Counted from the stretch's first letter, positions 52,800-63,312 are shown. The stretch: 64,000 nucleotides of DNA from Erinaceus europaeus (GCF_950295315.1 NC_080176.1:29784109-29848108); one strand, 5' to 3'. Translations and numbers: made by a program. Notes: generated by a model from the letters alone, not told the origin.

Positions 52800-53290
52800 T
52801 TGTGTGTAGGGGTGGGTGGGGAAGGTTTAGACAGGGCCCTGCATATATGTGATTTTATTAAGTTCAGGGAATTGACAGGGAGAACTTAAGGAGCACAGAT
52901 ATTCCTGCACCACACTGGAATACATACATATTCCTCAGGCACACAAATTTCCCATGAGAGTGGGGAAGAAAGTAAATGTTGCACCAGGGGAGTGGGCTTG
53001 GTAACAGGTGTGGGTGTGGCTTAGAAGGGAAGTGAAGGTGGGGCTTGGGAGTTTATAAGAAGCCATTATGGGCAAGGTTTCACTCTCTCTCTGCAAATCT
53101 GGGAGCCTCAACATGGGAATAAATGGCTCTCAAGCTCTTTCTCTCACTGTACTCATGTGCTCCAACATCTGTGTGTTCTCAATTTTCCTGAAAACTATGC
53201 TTTATCCCCAATCCTGTGTTGATTTCATGTGGCATCACTGTATAGTCATGTGGGGAATAGTCTCTACTGTATAGTCCTCCCCCAAACACT
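52800..53290 (+). mobile_element. Possible solo LTR
   Basis: Promoter-like TTTATAA at 53052-53058 and AATAAA at 53118-53123, about 65 bases apart, followed by a pyrimidine-rich GCTCTCAAGCTCTTTCTCTC: the order of U3, R and U5. No flanking duplication was found, so ends are uncertain. No retroviral gene is present. Confidence 0.45.
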
Positions 53291-53334
53291 TTCACCACTC
53301 CCTCTTTGGCCTACACTTTCATCCACCAAGATAT

Positions 53335-53518
53335 AGAGACAGAGAGAGAGAGAGAGGGAGAGGGAGAGGGAGAGGGAGAGAGAGAGAGGGAGAGAGAGAG
53401 AGAGAGAGGTGATAATACCAGTGTTTTCCCCAAGCCTTGACACCTGCATGTGGTCTGTGCCCAAACTTGGGCCACCTGCAAGGCAAACACATGCCCTGCC
53501 CAGCTATCTCTCTAGTCT
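53335..53518 (-). mobile_element. SINE-D-like copy with GA expansion
   Basis: The GA-rich run (53339-53409) is followed by CCAAACTTGGGCCACCTGC and GCCCAGCTATCTCTCTAGTC, the reversed SINE-D head region. Confidence 0.6.
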
Positions 53519-53599
53519 CAGTGTGAATTCTTTTTAATAAATAATTATTGTTAGTTTCTTTATTATTTTCTAAATTTTATCTTTATTTTACTGCCACCA

Positions 53600-53672
53600 T
53601 GGTCCTTATTGGAATTTGATGCCTGCATGATACATCTACCACTCATTACGGCTATCTTTTTTCCATTACTAT
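53600..53672 (-). mobile_element. SINE fragment (3' unit)
   Basis: CTGCCACCATGGTCCTTATT and TTTGATGCCTGCATGATACA are a reversed, diverged 3' unit. Confidence 0.55.
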
Positions 53673-53714
53673 ATATATTATCTTTATTTAAATAAGTTAT
53701 ACTTGCATTTTTTT

Positions 53715-53963
53715 GTATTGTTTTATTTTATTTATTAAAAGGAAACACTGGCAAAATCATAGGATAAGAGGGATACAGCTCCACACAATTCCCACCACCA
53801 CATCAAATTGATGGGGTTCATAGTCAACAATATTTATACAACTTTCCCATATTTGGGAGTTATTCTCTTCCCTGATCCAGCTTTCTGGTCCTTTTTCCAG
53901 CCATGACATCATCTCCCCAGACAATAACTTGGATCCACCTGAATATCAGATTTCAGGCTCAGA

Positions 53964-53966
<3 letters not shown>
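53715..53966 (-). mobile_element. R repeat with inverted 5' segment
   Basis: 53715-53802 is the R 3' end on the minus strand (ATAGGATAAGAGGGATACAG, CTCCACACAATTCCCACC). 53803-53966 is an internal R segment on the plus strand (AATTGATGGGGTTCATAGTC; CAGACAATAACTTGGATCC). The junction is abrupt. Read on the minus strand this is an inverted 5' part joined to a normal 3' end, the pattern left by twin priming. Confidence 0.8.

Positions 53967-53968
<2 letters not shown>

Positions 53969-54004
<36 letters not shown>
53969..54004. repeat. (GA)n microsatellite
   Basis: About 18 GA units immediately after the R fragment. Confidence 0.95.
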
Positions 54005-54008
<4 letters not shown>

Positions 54009-54041
54009 GTATAGCCACAGTCCCTTCATCTGCACTATTTG

Positions 54042-54237
54042 TATTTTTTAAATTTGAGAGGTCAGAGAAAAATTGACGGGAAAGGGGAAGTAGAGAGGGA
54101 GAGAGAAAAAGAGATACCTGTTTCCCTGCTTCAGTACCTGTGAAAATTTCCCACTGCAGGTGAGGACCAGTGGCTTGAACCTTGGTCTTTGAGCATGTTG
54201 ATGTATGCTCAATTAAGTTCACCACCACCTGGCTCTC
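54042..54237 (-). mobile_element. SINE-B copy
   Basis: GAGATACCTGTTTCCCTGC, CTTCAGTACCTGTGAAAATT, GGCTTGAACCTTGGTC and CACCACCTGGCTCTCC. Confidence 0.87.
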
Positions 54238-54241
54238 CTTA

Positions 54242-54421
54242 AAAATATTTTGGGTTCAGAGGTAGAGACAGAATTTGTGAGCAGGAAATAAGAGATAGGG
54301 AAAGAGAAAAGGAGAGACCTGTAGCACTGCTTCACTGCCTGTGAAGCTTCCCCCCTTCAGGTGAGGACTGGGGAATTGAATCTAGGTCCTTGAGCATGAC
54401 AACATATGCCACCAATTGGCC
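54242..54421 (-). mobile_element. SINE-B copy
   Basis: AAAAATATTTTGGGTTCAGA, CACTGCTTCACTGCCTGTGA, GGGGAATTGAATCTAGGTCC and CACCAATTGGCCC. Second of three consecutive minus-strand SINEs. Confidence 0.85.
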
Positions 54422-54520
54422 CATTTATTTATTTTAATCAGAGCACTGCTCAGCTCTGGCATATGTTGGTGCCAAGGATATCATCTGGAACCTCAGAGAC
54501 ACAGGTATAAAAGTCTTTTT
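54422..54520 (-). mobile_element. SINE-C copy
   Basis: AGCACTGCTCAGCTCTGGCA, TGTTGGTGCCAAGGATATCA and CAGGTATAAAAGTC. Confidence 0.78.
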
Positions 54521-54522
54521 TG

Positions 54523-54667
54523 AGGGATGGCAAAATAGCTCACTAGGTTGATGTTGCTATGTGTGCTGGCACGTTTGAGCCTGGTCCCCAGGGCTTTGTG
54601 GGAAGCTGTGGTTCCTTTCATTCTCTGCCTCTTTGCCTCTGTCTCTGTCTCTCTCTACCTAAAAAAG
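54523..54667 (+). mobile_element. SINE-D copy
   Basis: GGCAAAATAGCTCACTAGGT head, GCTATGTGTGCTGGCACG and a CTCTGTCTCTGTCTC body ending AAAAAAG. Confidence 0.8.
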
Positions 54668-54689
54668 TCATCCTAGCATACTGAAAGGG

Positions 54690-54808
54690 AAGAGAGAGAG
54701 AGTGCTGCAGCACTGCTTCACCACTCATGAAGCTTCACTTGTGCAGGTGGGAACTGGGGGCTTGCACCTGGGCCCTTGTGCATGATAATGAGCTGTACCG
54801 GTGCCCCC
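54690..54808 (-). mobile_element. SINE-B copy, 5' portion
   Basis: AGCACTGCTTCACCACTCAT, GGGGGCTTGCACCTGGGCCC and TACCGGTGCCCCCC. Confidence 0.82.
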
Positions 54809-54809
54809 C

Positions 54810-55500
54810 AAGAAGGCCTGTTTGTACAAGGCTAACTTGTCTGCTGCAGCCTCCCCCAGAAGCCTGAATACTTGCTCCAAGGAAGGCTCTTCACTCAAAG
54901 TTCTGTTTCTGCCCTCCCCCCACCCCTGCATGCCCCTCCCTCAGCTCACACCTGCTCCCCAGAAGCTGGGATTTTATACTATTCCCCACACCCCCAGCTC
55001 TTAGGAACACAAGTGGCTCCATAAACATCTGTGAACACATGAACAGCTGAGTGCAAGGGCAATGAGGCAGCTTTGCAAGGGAGTCGGGGGTGGGGATCAA
55101 GATTTACCTAACTATTGCTGTCACTCTTGACACGTGGAGCTATTTTTTTCTGGCCCAGGAGGCCGACCAGGCACATTCTTGTTTTGCCATGAAAGATTCA
55201 CGACCCAGCATTGCTCAGATACCCTGATGACATTCCCTGTGAGCTGGGAAGCCAAGGTCTCAGCGAAAGCTACTGTAAATCACATATGTCTGAAGCACAA
55301 CTTCTTCCCTGTGGGGAACTGGAGCCATTTGCTGTGTTGAGCCCAGTATAAAGATAGCTGAGTGTAAAGAGAGAGAGCACAAAGCATCCAAGACAGATTC
55401 ATATGCCTCTGAAGCCAAATCCTGCTCTCTGTTGCTAATTTGTAACAAAACCTCCCTACCCACAAGAAGACACAACAGGTGTTAAACATCATTATCAAAG
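54810..55500. other. Unique sequence, conserved non-coding candidate
   Basis: Repeat-free. GACACGTGG (E-box) lies near 55129, and GGAGGCCGACCAGG, GATTCACGACC and CTCAGCGAAAGC keep CpGs at 55160-55270. Frames of about 70-86 codons are not recognised. Confidence 0.38.
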
Positions 55501-55504
55501 CAAG

Positions 55505-56665
55505 GACTACAAAAGTTGAATAACTACAGGAGACTGGCATACTTTAAGGATAACTATCTAGTCACTATCAGGCCACCTCATCAGCTGGGGCCCTATTTGG
55601 GGAGTCCTGAGATTCCCCAAAAGACATGATGGGCCTAGACCTTGAATAAATCCCTCTCTCCATTGTTACCAGTCATCTCTAACAGGAACAACAAAATAGA
55701 CCCCTTTGTGGACCCCCATAGGACCTTGTCGTCAACTTGGATCAACAACAGGAAAGAACGTTCCATCCTCCAAAGGGAGGTTGGACAATATACTCTATGC
55801 TACACCTGAGGAAGATGAGTTCTGATATTGGGGCACCTTGTAATGTTCCTACTCATGACCACAGAATGTGAGCTCAGATCTACAGGGATGCAGAGGTCAC
55901 ACAGGCTTCTAAGCTGAATATGGGTCCCAGACCACATCAGATCAGTGGGGTTTACAGTCAAACAATATTTATACCCCTTTCCCATATTTGGGAGCTACTC
56001 TCTTCCCTGATCCAGCTTTCTGTTCCTTTTCCAGCCATGACATCATCATCTCAGACAATAACTAGGATCCACCTGCATATCAGATTTCAGGCTCAGGGAA
56101 AATAAAGAAGAAAAAGAAGACTAGCATAGCCACAGGCCCTTTGGAATATAACTAAAATATGCCTAGTAGCTAACTACAAAATGGAGTACTCGCCAACTCT
56201 TCCCCTGCACTACTCCAGCCTTTAGGTTCATGATTGTTCAAGAACTTGTTTGGCTTTATATGTTAACTCTTTTCAGCCACCAGGTTCCAAATGCTAGCAT
56301 GATGCCAACCAGACTTCCCTGGACAGACAACCCCACTAATGTGTCCTAGAGCTCCAATTCCCCAGAACCCCGCCCCACTAGGGTAAGAGAGAGGCAGGCT
56401 GGGAGTATGGCTCTACCTGTAAATGCCCATATTTAGCGGGGAAGCAATTACAGAAGCCAGACCTTCCACCTTCTGCCCCTCACAATGACCGTGGATCCAT
56501 ACTTCCAGGGGGTTAAAGAATAGGAAAGCTATCAGGGGAGGGGATGGGATACAGAGTTCTGGTTGGTGGTAATTATGTGGAGTTGTACCCCTCTTATCTT
56601 ATGGTTTTGTCAGTGTTTATTTTTTTATAAATTAATTTAAATAAAAAATTAAAATATACAAAATA
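55505..56665 (+). mobile_element. R repeat, nearly complete (~1.1 kb)
   Basis: The most complete copy here. It runs from GAGACTGGCATACTTTAAGG through TCACTATCAGGCCACCTCAT, CTACAGGGATGCAGAGGTCA, ATATTTGGGAGCTACTCTCT, TTTCAGCCACCAGGTTCC and GTGGAGTTGTACCCCTCTTA to an A/T-rich end (AAATAAAAAATTAAAATA). It has no long open frame, no RNA polymerase III promoter that I can see and no terminal inverted repeats. The 5' end is defined only by agreement with 63.4 kb. Confidence 0.82.
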
Positions 56666-56810
56666 AAAAAGAAATACCATCTCCCTCAATTACAGAAGCC
56701 AGACCTCTAACCTTCTAAACCCCTTAATGATCTTTGGTCCATACTTCCAGAGGGATAAAGAATACGGAAGCATCCGGAGGTGGAGCTACGAGCAGCAGCA
56801 GATCCCTTTC

Positions 56811-56880
56811 TCTCCTCTCCTCTCCTCTCCTCTCCTCTCCTCTCCTCTCCTCTCCTCTCCTCTCCTCTCCTCTCCTCTCC
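56811..56880. repeat. (TCTCC)n array in the L1 5'-UTR
   Basis: About 14 pentanucleotide units inside the L1-A 5'-UTR. L1-B has only about three at the same place (reverse strand, near 25894-25912). Confidence 0.93.
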
Positions 56881-57580
56881 CGGATCAACTAGGAATACCA
56901 AAGGAGACCACCCGGGACCGAAACAAGACAGGACTTGAATGACCACAGGAACCCACTAAATCACCGGTGAGTACAATCATGTGTGGCTGGTGACAGAGAA
57001 GAGAGAGGAGCATAAGGAGAGATTGACTGCTAACAGTCCAGCAGTTTATCACTTGAGACACCACCTCCAGTCTGCTCCACCAACAAGGGGACAGCTGAAG
57101 GGAGGACAGGACTCCCCAGAGACTCACCAAGTGCAACTCTGAGTCTCCATTGCTACTACCCTCAGAATCTGGAGCAGTGACAGGGAAGGACACCAGGGGA
57201 CAGAGATCTAACAAGGAAACTCAGGAGAAGACCTATACCTAGGTGGCATAGCTGAGGGCCTGTGAAAGTCTCTTTGCATAGCCACTCTATTATCTCTGCC
57301 ACACCCTGCTTTATCTCTTGGTCTGGAGTCAGTGGTTAAACTGAAGCCTATTGATAGTTTAAAAGCCCTCAGGCTCCCATAGCCTACAGGGAAGAAAAAA
57401 AAAAAGAGGCTTTTAAACCACTGAACTCCAACTCAGGGATTAAAATACTATTAAAACAACTGTTAACTTCCACCACTGTGAACCCATTAATTAACTTACT
57501 TAGACACAAGTCAATCCAGGCAATAGCGATCAGTAATTTGAAAAGTACTGATAAAGGGAACTCATAACATAATATACAAA

Positions 57581-57996
57581 ATGGTTGAAACAACAAGAAG
57601 AAATATTGGAGAATCGAACCAGGACAAGAGTCCAGCTAAAAGTCCTCCAGAGGGTGAAGCACAAAATAACGAGTTCAACATCCAAACATTAGCTAAGGAA
57701 ATAATAACAGGAGTGAGTTGAGAATTTGAAAAAATTGTAATCAGAAATACAGGAACAACAAATGAGACTATGGAAGAAAATACTATCTCATGGTTATTAG
57801 AGAGCTGAAATCTGAAATCCCTGAGCTAAGAATGCAACTAGCTGAACAAGCTAAAACAGTATCAGAACAGGGCAACAAAATAGATGAACTTCAGAAAACA
57901 GTAGTGGGCATAGAGAATAGAATCAATGAGGCTGAAGACAGAATTAGCAAGATTGAGGATGAATTAGAGACAACTAAAAAAGTAAAAGATCTCAAA
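57581..57996 (+). pseudogene. L1-A ORF1 remnant
   Basis: Starts at ATG 57581 and encodes about 47 codons to an in-frame TGA; a frameshift then moves the coding frame to the one starting at 57790. From there it reads through a coiled-coil-like heptad region (residues 14-60 of that frame, e.g. DELQKTVVGIENRINEAEDR), typical of the L1 ORF1 protein, an RNA-binding trimer. The RNA-recognition and C-terminal domains are deleted at the joint with ORF2. Confidence 0.8.
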
Positions 57997-60267
57997 AGAC
58001 ACTGGAATACTCCCTGCCAGCTTCTATGAAGCCAACATCACTCTGATAACAAAAGCAGACAGGGACACAACTAAAAAAGAAAACTACAGACCAATATCTC
58101 TGATGAACATAGATGTGAAAATATTGAACAAAATTCTAGCCAACCGGATACAGCAGTATATCAAAAAGATTGTTCATCATGACCAAGTGGGGTTTATCCC
58201 AGGCATGCAAGGTTGGTTTAATATATGTAAATCAATCAATGTGATCCACCACATCAACAAAAGCAAGACCAAAAACCACATGGTCATATCAATAGATGCA
58301 GAGAAAGCCTTTGACAAAATCCAACATCCCTTTATGATCAAAACATTACACAAAATGGGAATAGATGGGAAATTCCTGAAGATAGTGGATTCTATATATA
58401 GCAAACCTACAGCCAACATCATACTTAATGGTGAAAAACTGGAAGCATTTCCACTCAGATTAGGTACTAGACAGGGATGCCCACTATCACCACTACTATT
58501 CAACATAGTGTTGTAAGTTCTTGCCATAGCAATCAGGCAGGAGCAAGGAATTAAATGGATACAGATTGGAAGAGAAGAAGTCAAACTCTCCTTATTTGCA
58601 GATGACATGATAGTATACATGGAAAAACCTAAGGAGTCCAGCAAGAAGCTTTTGGAAATCATCAGGCAATACAGTAAGGTGTCAGGCTATAAAATTAACA
58701 TTCAAAATTCAGTGGCATTCCTCTATGCAAACACTAAGTTAGAAGAAATTGAAATCCAGAAATCAATTCCTTTTACTATAGCAACAAAAACAATAAAATA
58801 TCTAGGAGTAAATCTAACCAAAGAAGTGAAAGACTTGTATACTGAAAATTATGAGTCACTACTCAAAGAAACTGAAAAAGACACAAAGAAGTGGAAAGAT
58901 ATTCCATGTTCATGGGTTAGAAGAATTAACATCATCAAAATGAATATATTACCCAGAGCCATCTACAAATTTAATGCTATCCCCATCAATATCCCAAGCA
59001 CATTTTTTAGGAGAATAGAACAAATGCCACAAATGTTTATCTGGAACCAGAAAAGACCAAGAATTGCCAAAAAAATCTTGAGAAAAAAGAACAGAACCGG
59101 AGGCATCACACTCCCAGATTTCAAACTGTATTATAGGGCCGCTGTCATCAAAACTGCTTGGTACTGGAAGATGAATAGACACACTGACCAGTGTAATATA
59201 ATTGAGAGCCCAAAAATGAGGCCCCACACCTATGGACATCTAATCTTTGACAAAGGTGCCCAGTCTATTAAATGGGGAAAGCAGAGTCTCTTCAACAAAT
59301 GGTGTTGGAAACAATGGGTTGAAACATGCAGAAGAATGAAACTGAATCACTGTATTTCACCACATACAAAAGTAAATTCCAAGTGCATCAAGGACTTGGA
59401 TGTTAGACCACAAACTATCGATACTTAGAGGAAAATATTGGCAGAACTCTTTTCCACATAAATTTTAAAGACATTTTCAATGAAACGAATCCAATTACAA
59501 AGAAGACTAAGGCAAGCATAAACCTATGGGACTACATCAAATTAAAAAGCTTCTTCACAGCAAAAGAAACCACTACCCAAACCAAGAGACCCCTCACAGA
59601 ATGAGAGAAGATCTTTACATGCCATACATCAGATAAGAGTTTAATAAGCAACATATATAAAGAGCTTGCCAGACTCAACAACAAGACAACAAATAACCCC
59701 ATCCAAAAATGGGGGGAGGACTTGGACAGAATATTCACCACAGAAGAGATCCAAAAGGCCGAGAAACACATGAAAAAATGCTCCAAGTCTCTGATTGTCA
59801 GAGAAATGCAAATAAAGACAACAATGAGATATCACTTCACTCCTGTGAAAATGTCATACATCAGAAAACGTAACAGTAGCAAATGCTGGAGAGGGTGTGG
59901 GGTCAAAGGAACCCTCCTGCACTGCTGGTGGGAATGTAAGTTGGTCCAACCTCTGTGGAGAACAGTCTGGAGAACTCTCCGAAGGCTAGAAATGGACCTA
60001 CCCTACGACCCTGCAATTCCTCTCCTGGGGATATATCCTAAGGAACCCAACACATCCATCCAAAACGATCTGTGTACACATATGTTCTTGGCAGCACAAT
60101 GTGTAATAGCCAAAACCTGGAAGCCACCCAGGTGTCCAACAACAGATGAGTGGCTGAGCAAGTTGTGGTATATATACACAATGGAATACTACTCAGCTGT
60201 AAAAAATGGTGACTTCAACCATTTTCAGCCGATCTTGGATGGATCTTGGAAAATGCATGTTATGTGA
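57997..60267 (+). pseudogene. L1-A ORF2 remnant (reverse transcriptase to C-terminus)
   Basis: L1 ORF2 without its endonuclease. Frame 58103-58516 has reverse transcriptase motif A (residues 64-74, [11 protein letters not shown]) and the [15 protein letters not shown] motif B; a TAA at 58514-58516 stops it. The same frame continues to FADD (58595-58606) and on to 59428, where a frameshift ends it. The last part (59722-60267) carries C-x3-C-x7-H-x4-C at residues 55-72 and [12 protein letters not shown]. Family and orientation are certain; activity is excluded. Confidence 0.93.
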
Positions 60268-60702
60268 AATAAGTCATAAACAGAAGGATGAATATGGGAT
60301 GATCTCACTCTCAGGCAGAAGTTGAAAAACAAGATCAGAAATGAAAACACAAGTAGAACCTGATTTGTAATTGGCATTATTGCACCAAAGTAAAAGACTC
60401 TGGAGTGGTAGTGGGTGGTTGGGGAGAATACAGGTCCATGAAGGATGATAAATGATATAGTGGGGGTTGTATTGTTAAATGGGAAACTGGGGAATGTTAT
60501 GCATGTACAAACTATTGTATTTACTGTTGAATGTAAAGCATTAATTCCCCAATAAAGGAATAAAAAAAAAAGAATTGGGAAGCTTCAAATGAAGGGGATG
60601 GGATATGGAACTCTGGTGGTGGGAATTGTATGAATTGTACCCCTCTTATACCACAATCTTGTCCATAATTATTAAATCACCAATAATAAACTTAAAAAAG
60701 AA

Positions 60703-60975
60703 GAAGTTGAAAAATAAGAAAACTCAAAGCAGAACTTGAACTGGGTTTGGTATATTTCACCAAATAAAAGACTCTGGGGTGGGGGTAGGGTTCAGGTCCT
60801 GGAACATGATGGCAGAAGACCCAGAGGGGATTGATTTGTTATGTGGAAAACTGAGAAATGTTATACATGGATAAACTACTATATTTTGTATTTTGTTACT
60901 ATATTTTATTGTTAACTGTAAACCATTAATCACCCTCAATATAAATAATAATAGTAACTTTAAAAAAAAATAAAG
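60703..60975 (+). mobile_element. L1 3'-UTR fragment
   Basis: GAAGTTGAAAAATAAGAAAA, CAAATAAAAGACTCTGGGGT, GAGAAATGTTATACATGGAT and an A-rich end. It matches 60.3-60.56 kb but is diverged: a separate, 5'-truncated insertion. Confidence 0.85.
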
Positions 60976-60989
60976 AGAATCACCATTCC

Positions 60990-61165
60990 CAACAGCCCCT
61001 GAGGTAGTACAGTTGCTAAGTTGTTGTACTTGGAAGCATGAGGTCCTGAGTTCAGCACATTGCTCAGCTCTGGCTTATGGTGGTGCTAGGGATTAAACCT
61101 GAAACCTTGGAACCTTAGGCATAAAATTCTTTTGTATAAAAAACCATTATGCTATCTTCCCAATC
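60990..61165. mobile_element. Two opposed SINE-C pieces
   Basis: 60993-61055 is plus (GGTAGTACAGTTGCTAAGTT; GAGGTCCTGAGTTCAGCAC). 61055-61163 is minus (TGCTCAGCTCTGGCTTATGG; GGGATTAAACCTGAAACC). They meet head to head. Confidence 0.65.
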
Positions 61166-61189
61166 CTTGTAGTTTTTCCCGAATCCTTT

Positions 61190-61244
61190 TGTTTTCCTTT
61201 CCTTTCTTTTCTTTCATTATTTTTTCCTTCCCTTCTTTCTTTCT

Positions 61245-61276
<32 letters not shown>

Positions 61277-61278
61277 TT
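61190..61278. repeat. (CTTT)n-rich tract
   Basis: Pyrimidine tetranucleotide runs upstream of a reverse SINE. Lysine/glutamate-rich minus-strand frames come from it. Confidence 0.9.
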
Positions 61279-61444
61279 TGATAGAATATGAGACAGAGAG
61301 AAAGAGAAAAAAAAAGACACCTGCAGTCCTGCTTCACTGTCCATGAAGCTTCCCCCGTATGTAGGTGCTGACTGGGGGGCTTGAATCTGGATCCATCTGC
61401 ATGGTAGTGAATACACCCTACTGTGTAAGCCACCACCTGGCCCT
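61279..61444 (-). mobile_element. SINE-B copy
   Basis: GATAGAATATGAGACAGAGA, AAGACACCTGCAGTCCTGC, GGGGCTTGAATCTGGATCC and CACCACCTGGCCCTC. Confidence 0.9.
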
Positions 61445-61445
61445 C

Positions 61446-62530
61446 TCAATAAATATTTCTTTGAATCACTATTTCCCAAACTGTTGCACGTAGTATTTCA
61501 AGGTGTTTGGAAAATAAAAGAATCCCTTGGTTAAATAAATGTGGAGGAAATTACATAGACTACAGATGCTATTCTTGAAAGTTTTGCAAAAGCACCACTA
61601 AAAATTCCTGCCAGGAGAGACCTATTCCCCCTCAGTGAGCCCAGGGTATCCCAATCATTCTGACAACGAACCTTTTCATACTACATAACAGCAGTAGTGG
61701 GGCTCTGGGCTCCACATTGTCAGCTATTTATAACTCAAGAGGCTGTTCAGGGTCCTTGTGCCAGCTTCCCCTCCCACTTCTCCAAGTTCTGAAGGGCCAG
61801 AAGATTCACAACAGGAATTTGACTACATGAGAGAACAATGATTCAGCGCTGCCTGGTGTCACACAGAGAAACCTGCCCTGGCTTTTCCAGCTCCTGAATG
61901 TTCCCGGGGTCCCTGCCCAGGTTCCCCAGGTATAAGGCTGTCACATGAGAAGTGATCTGTGCCTGCTCCCTACTCTTGTCAAGTGCCTTCTGGGGCTCTG
62001 CTCACCAGAAGTCCCCTGTGTGCCTGATTTCTGATTCTTGGCCATATATCTATATCCCAGTGAGGTTTGGCCTCTATAACCCAGTGAGTTGCTGAGCTTG
62101 GAGCCATTGGGCATACTGGGCCCAGCTGGATCTCTTCTCCTGTGGGTGAAGGAGCAGGCCTTTCTCAAAGGAGCGCTGGGGCTCAGACTTTTGTGGGAGG
62201 GCTGGCCCTGTGTCCAAGAGAGAAACCCAAGAGGCAATTTCTCTCCTGGGGTGGGGGTGTTGGTTCAATCACAGATATCCTTCTGGATGAATCACAAAAA
62301 ATCCATGTGTGCAAAATCTATTTCAAACTGCTTCAAACAATTAAGGTCGGAAGTGTATAGGGACAGATGTTTAAGTGCAGATATTCAACAGCTCAGATAA
62401 CTCACACCAAGTCACATGAGAGAGTGTGGTATCTCCCTAAATTCCCTTTGCCTAAATTATACCCTCCCTTAATCCCACCTAGAGTCATTTTTTCCCCCAG
62501 GTGTGGCTACCTTCCTGGTAAGCTCTTAAA
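61446..62530. other. Unique sequence
   Basis: About 1.1 kb without SINE, L1 or R landmarks. Frames of 64-103 codons overlap on both strands at 61941-62400; none is recognised. No convincing exon. Confidence 0.42.
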
Positions 62531-62535
62531 AACTA

Positions 62536-62625
62536 TCCCATTATAGAATTCTGGTGGTGGAAATTGTGTGGAATTGTACCCCTCTTAGCCTATGACCTTG
62601 TTGATCATTATTAAATAAATTTAAA
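62536..62625 (+). mobile_element. R repeat 3' end only
   Basis: CATTATAGAATTCTGGTGGT, GTGTGGAATTGTACCCCTCT and AAATAAATTTAAAAAAAAC. A severely 5'-truncated copy ending in an A-rich tail. Confidence 0.85.
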
Positions 62626-62721
62626 AAAAACTCTTCCCATAAACTTACAATCTTGTAACAATAATTAATAACAAATAATTTATTAAAAAGGGGAAAATAA
62701 ATCTTAAAAAACTCTTCCCAT

Positions 62722-62925
62722 GGAGGGCCAGGTGGAGGCACACCCAGTAGAGTACACACATTACCATGCAGAAGGACCTGGGTTTGAGCCTCCAGTCCCC
62801 ACCTGCAGGAGAGACAATTCAGGAGCAATGAAGCAAGTATGCAGGTCAGTCTCTCCCCACCCCACCCCTCTCTCTCTCTCTCCCCCTTGCTTCTCAGTTT
62901 CTCTCTGTCCTAACTAAAAATAGAA
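62722..62925 (+). mobile_element. SINE-B copy
   Basis: GGGCCAGGTGGAGGCACACC head, GGGTTTGAGCCTCCAGTCCC and GAGCAATGAAGCAAGTATGC. Its CT body is followed by a purine tract. Confidence 0.9.
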
Positions 62926-62936
62926 ACAGAAGAAAG

Positions 62937-63312
62937 GAGTGGGAGAGGAAGAGGAGGGGAGGGGGAATAGGAGAGGAGGGAGAAGAGGAAAGAGGAAGGG
63001 ACGGGGAGGGGAAGAGGAGGGGTGGGGGGAGAAGAGGGGAGAGGGAGGGGGAAGAGGAGGGGAAAGAGGAGGAAGAGGAAGGGAGGGGGAGGGAGAAGAG
63101 GAAGGGAGGGGGAAGAGGAAGGAAGGGAGAGGACGAGGGCAGGGGAAAGGAGGGGAAGAGGAGGGGAGGGGAGAGGTAGGGGGAAAAGAAAGAAGAGTGG
63201 GAAAGGAAGGGGAAGAGGAAGGGAGAGGGAGGAGGGGATGGTATGGGGAAGGAAGAGAAAGAGGAGGAGGAGGAAGAGAAAGAGGAGGAGGAGGAAGAGG
63301 AGGAGGAGTAGC
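62937..63312. repeat. Polypurine tract, ~375 bases
   Basis: Plus strand is nearly all G and A in irregular GGGGA/GAAGA units, ending in (GGA)n. Glycine/glutamate/arginine or serine/proline frames through it are artefacts. Confidence 0.93.

Larger units (their letters stand above)
56772..60568 (+). mobile_element. L1-A: internally deleted L1 with both ends
   Basis: 3.8 kb element flanked by 15-base duplications AAAGAATACGGAAGC (56757-56771) and AAAGAATTGGGAAGC (60569-60583), two mismatches. Order: 5'-UTR (56772-57580, with a TCTCC array), ORF1 remnant, abrupt joint near 57996, ORF2 from reverse transcriptase to C-terminus, 3'-UTR (60268-60555), poly(A). Intact mammalian L1s are roughly 6-7 kb, so nearly 3 kb is missing. 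It is not autonomous. Confidence 0.92.
56685..60690 (+). mobile_element. R repeat, 3' part, split by L1-A
   Basis: 56685-56771 (AATTACAGAAGCCAGACCTC to AGAGGGATAAAGAATACGG) and 60569-60690 (GGATGGGATATGGAACTCTG to CACCAATAATAAAC) are successive parts of one R copy, separated by L1-A. Confidence 0.9.
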
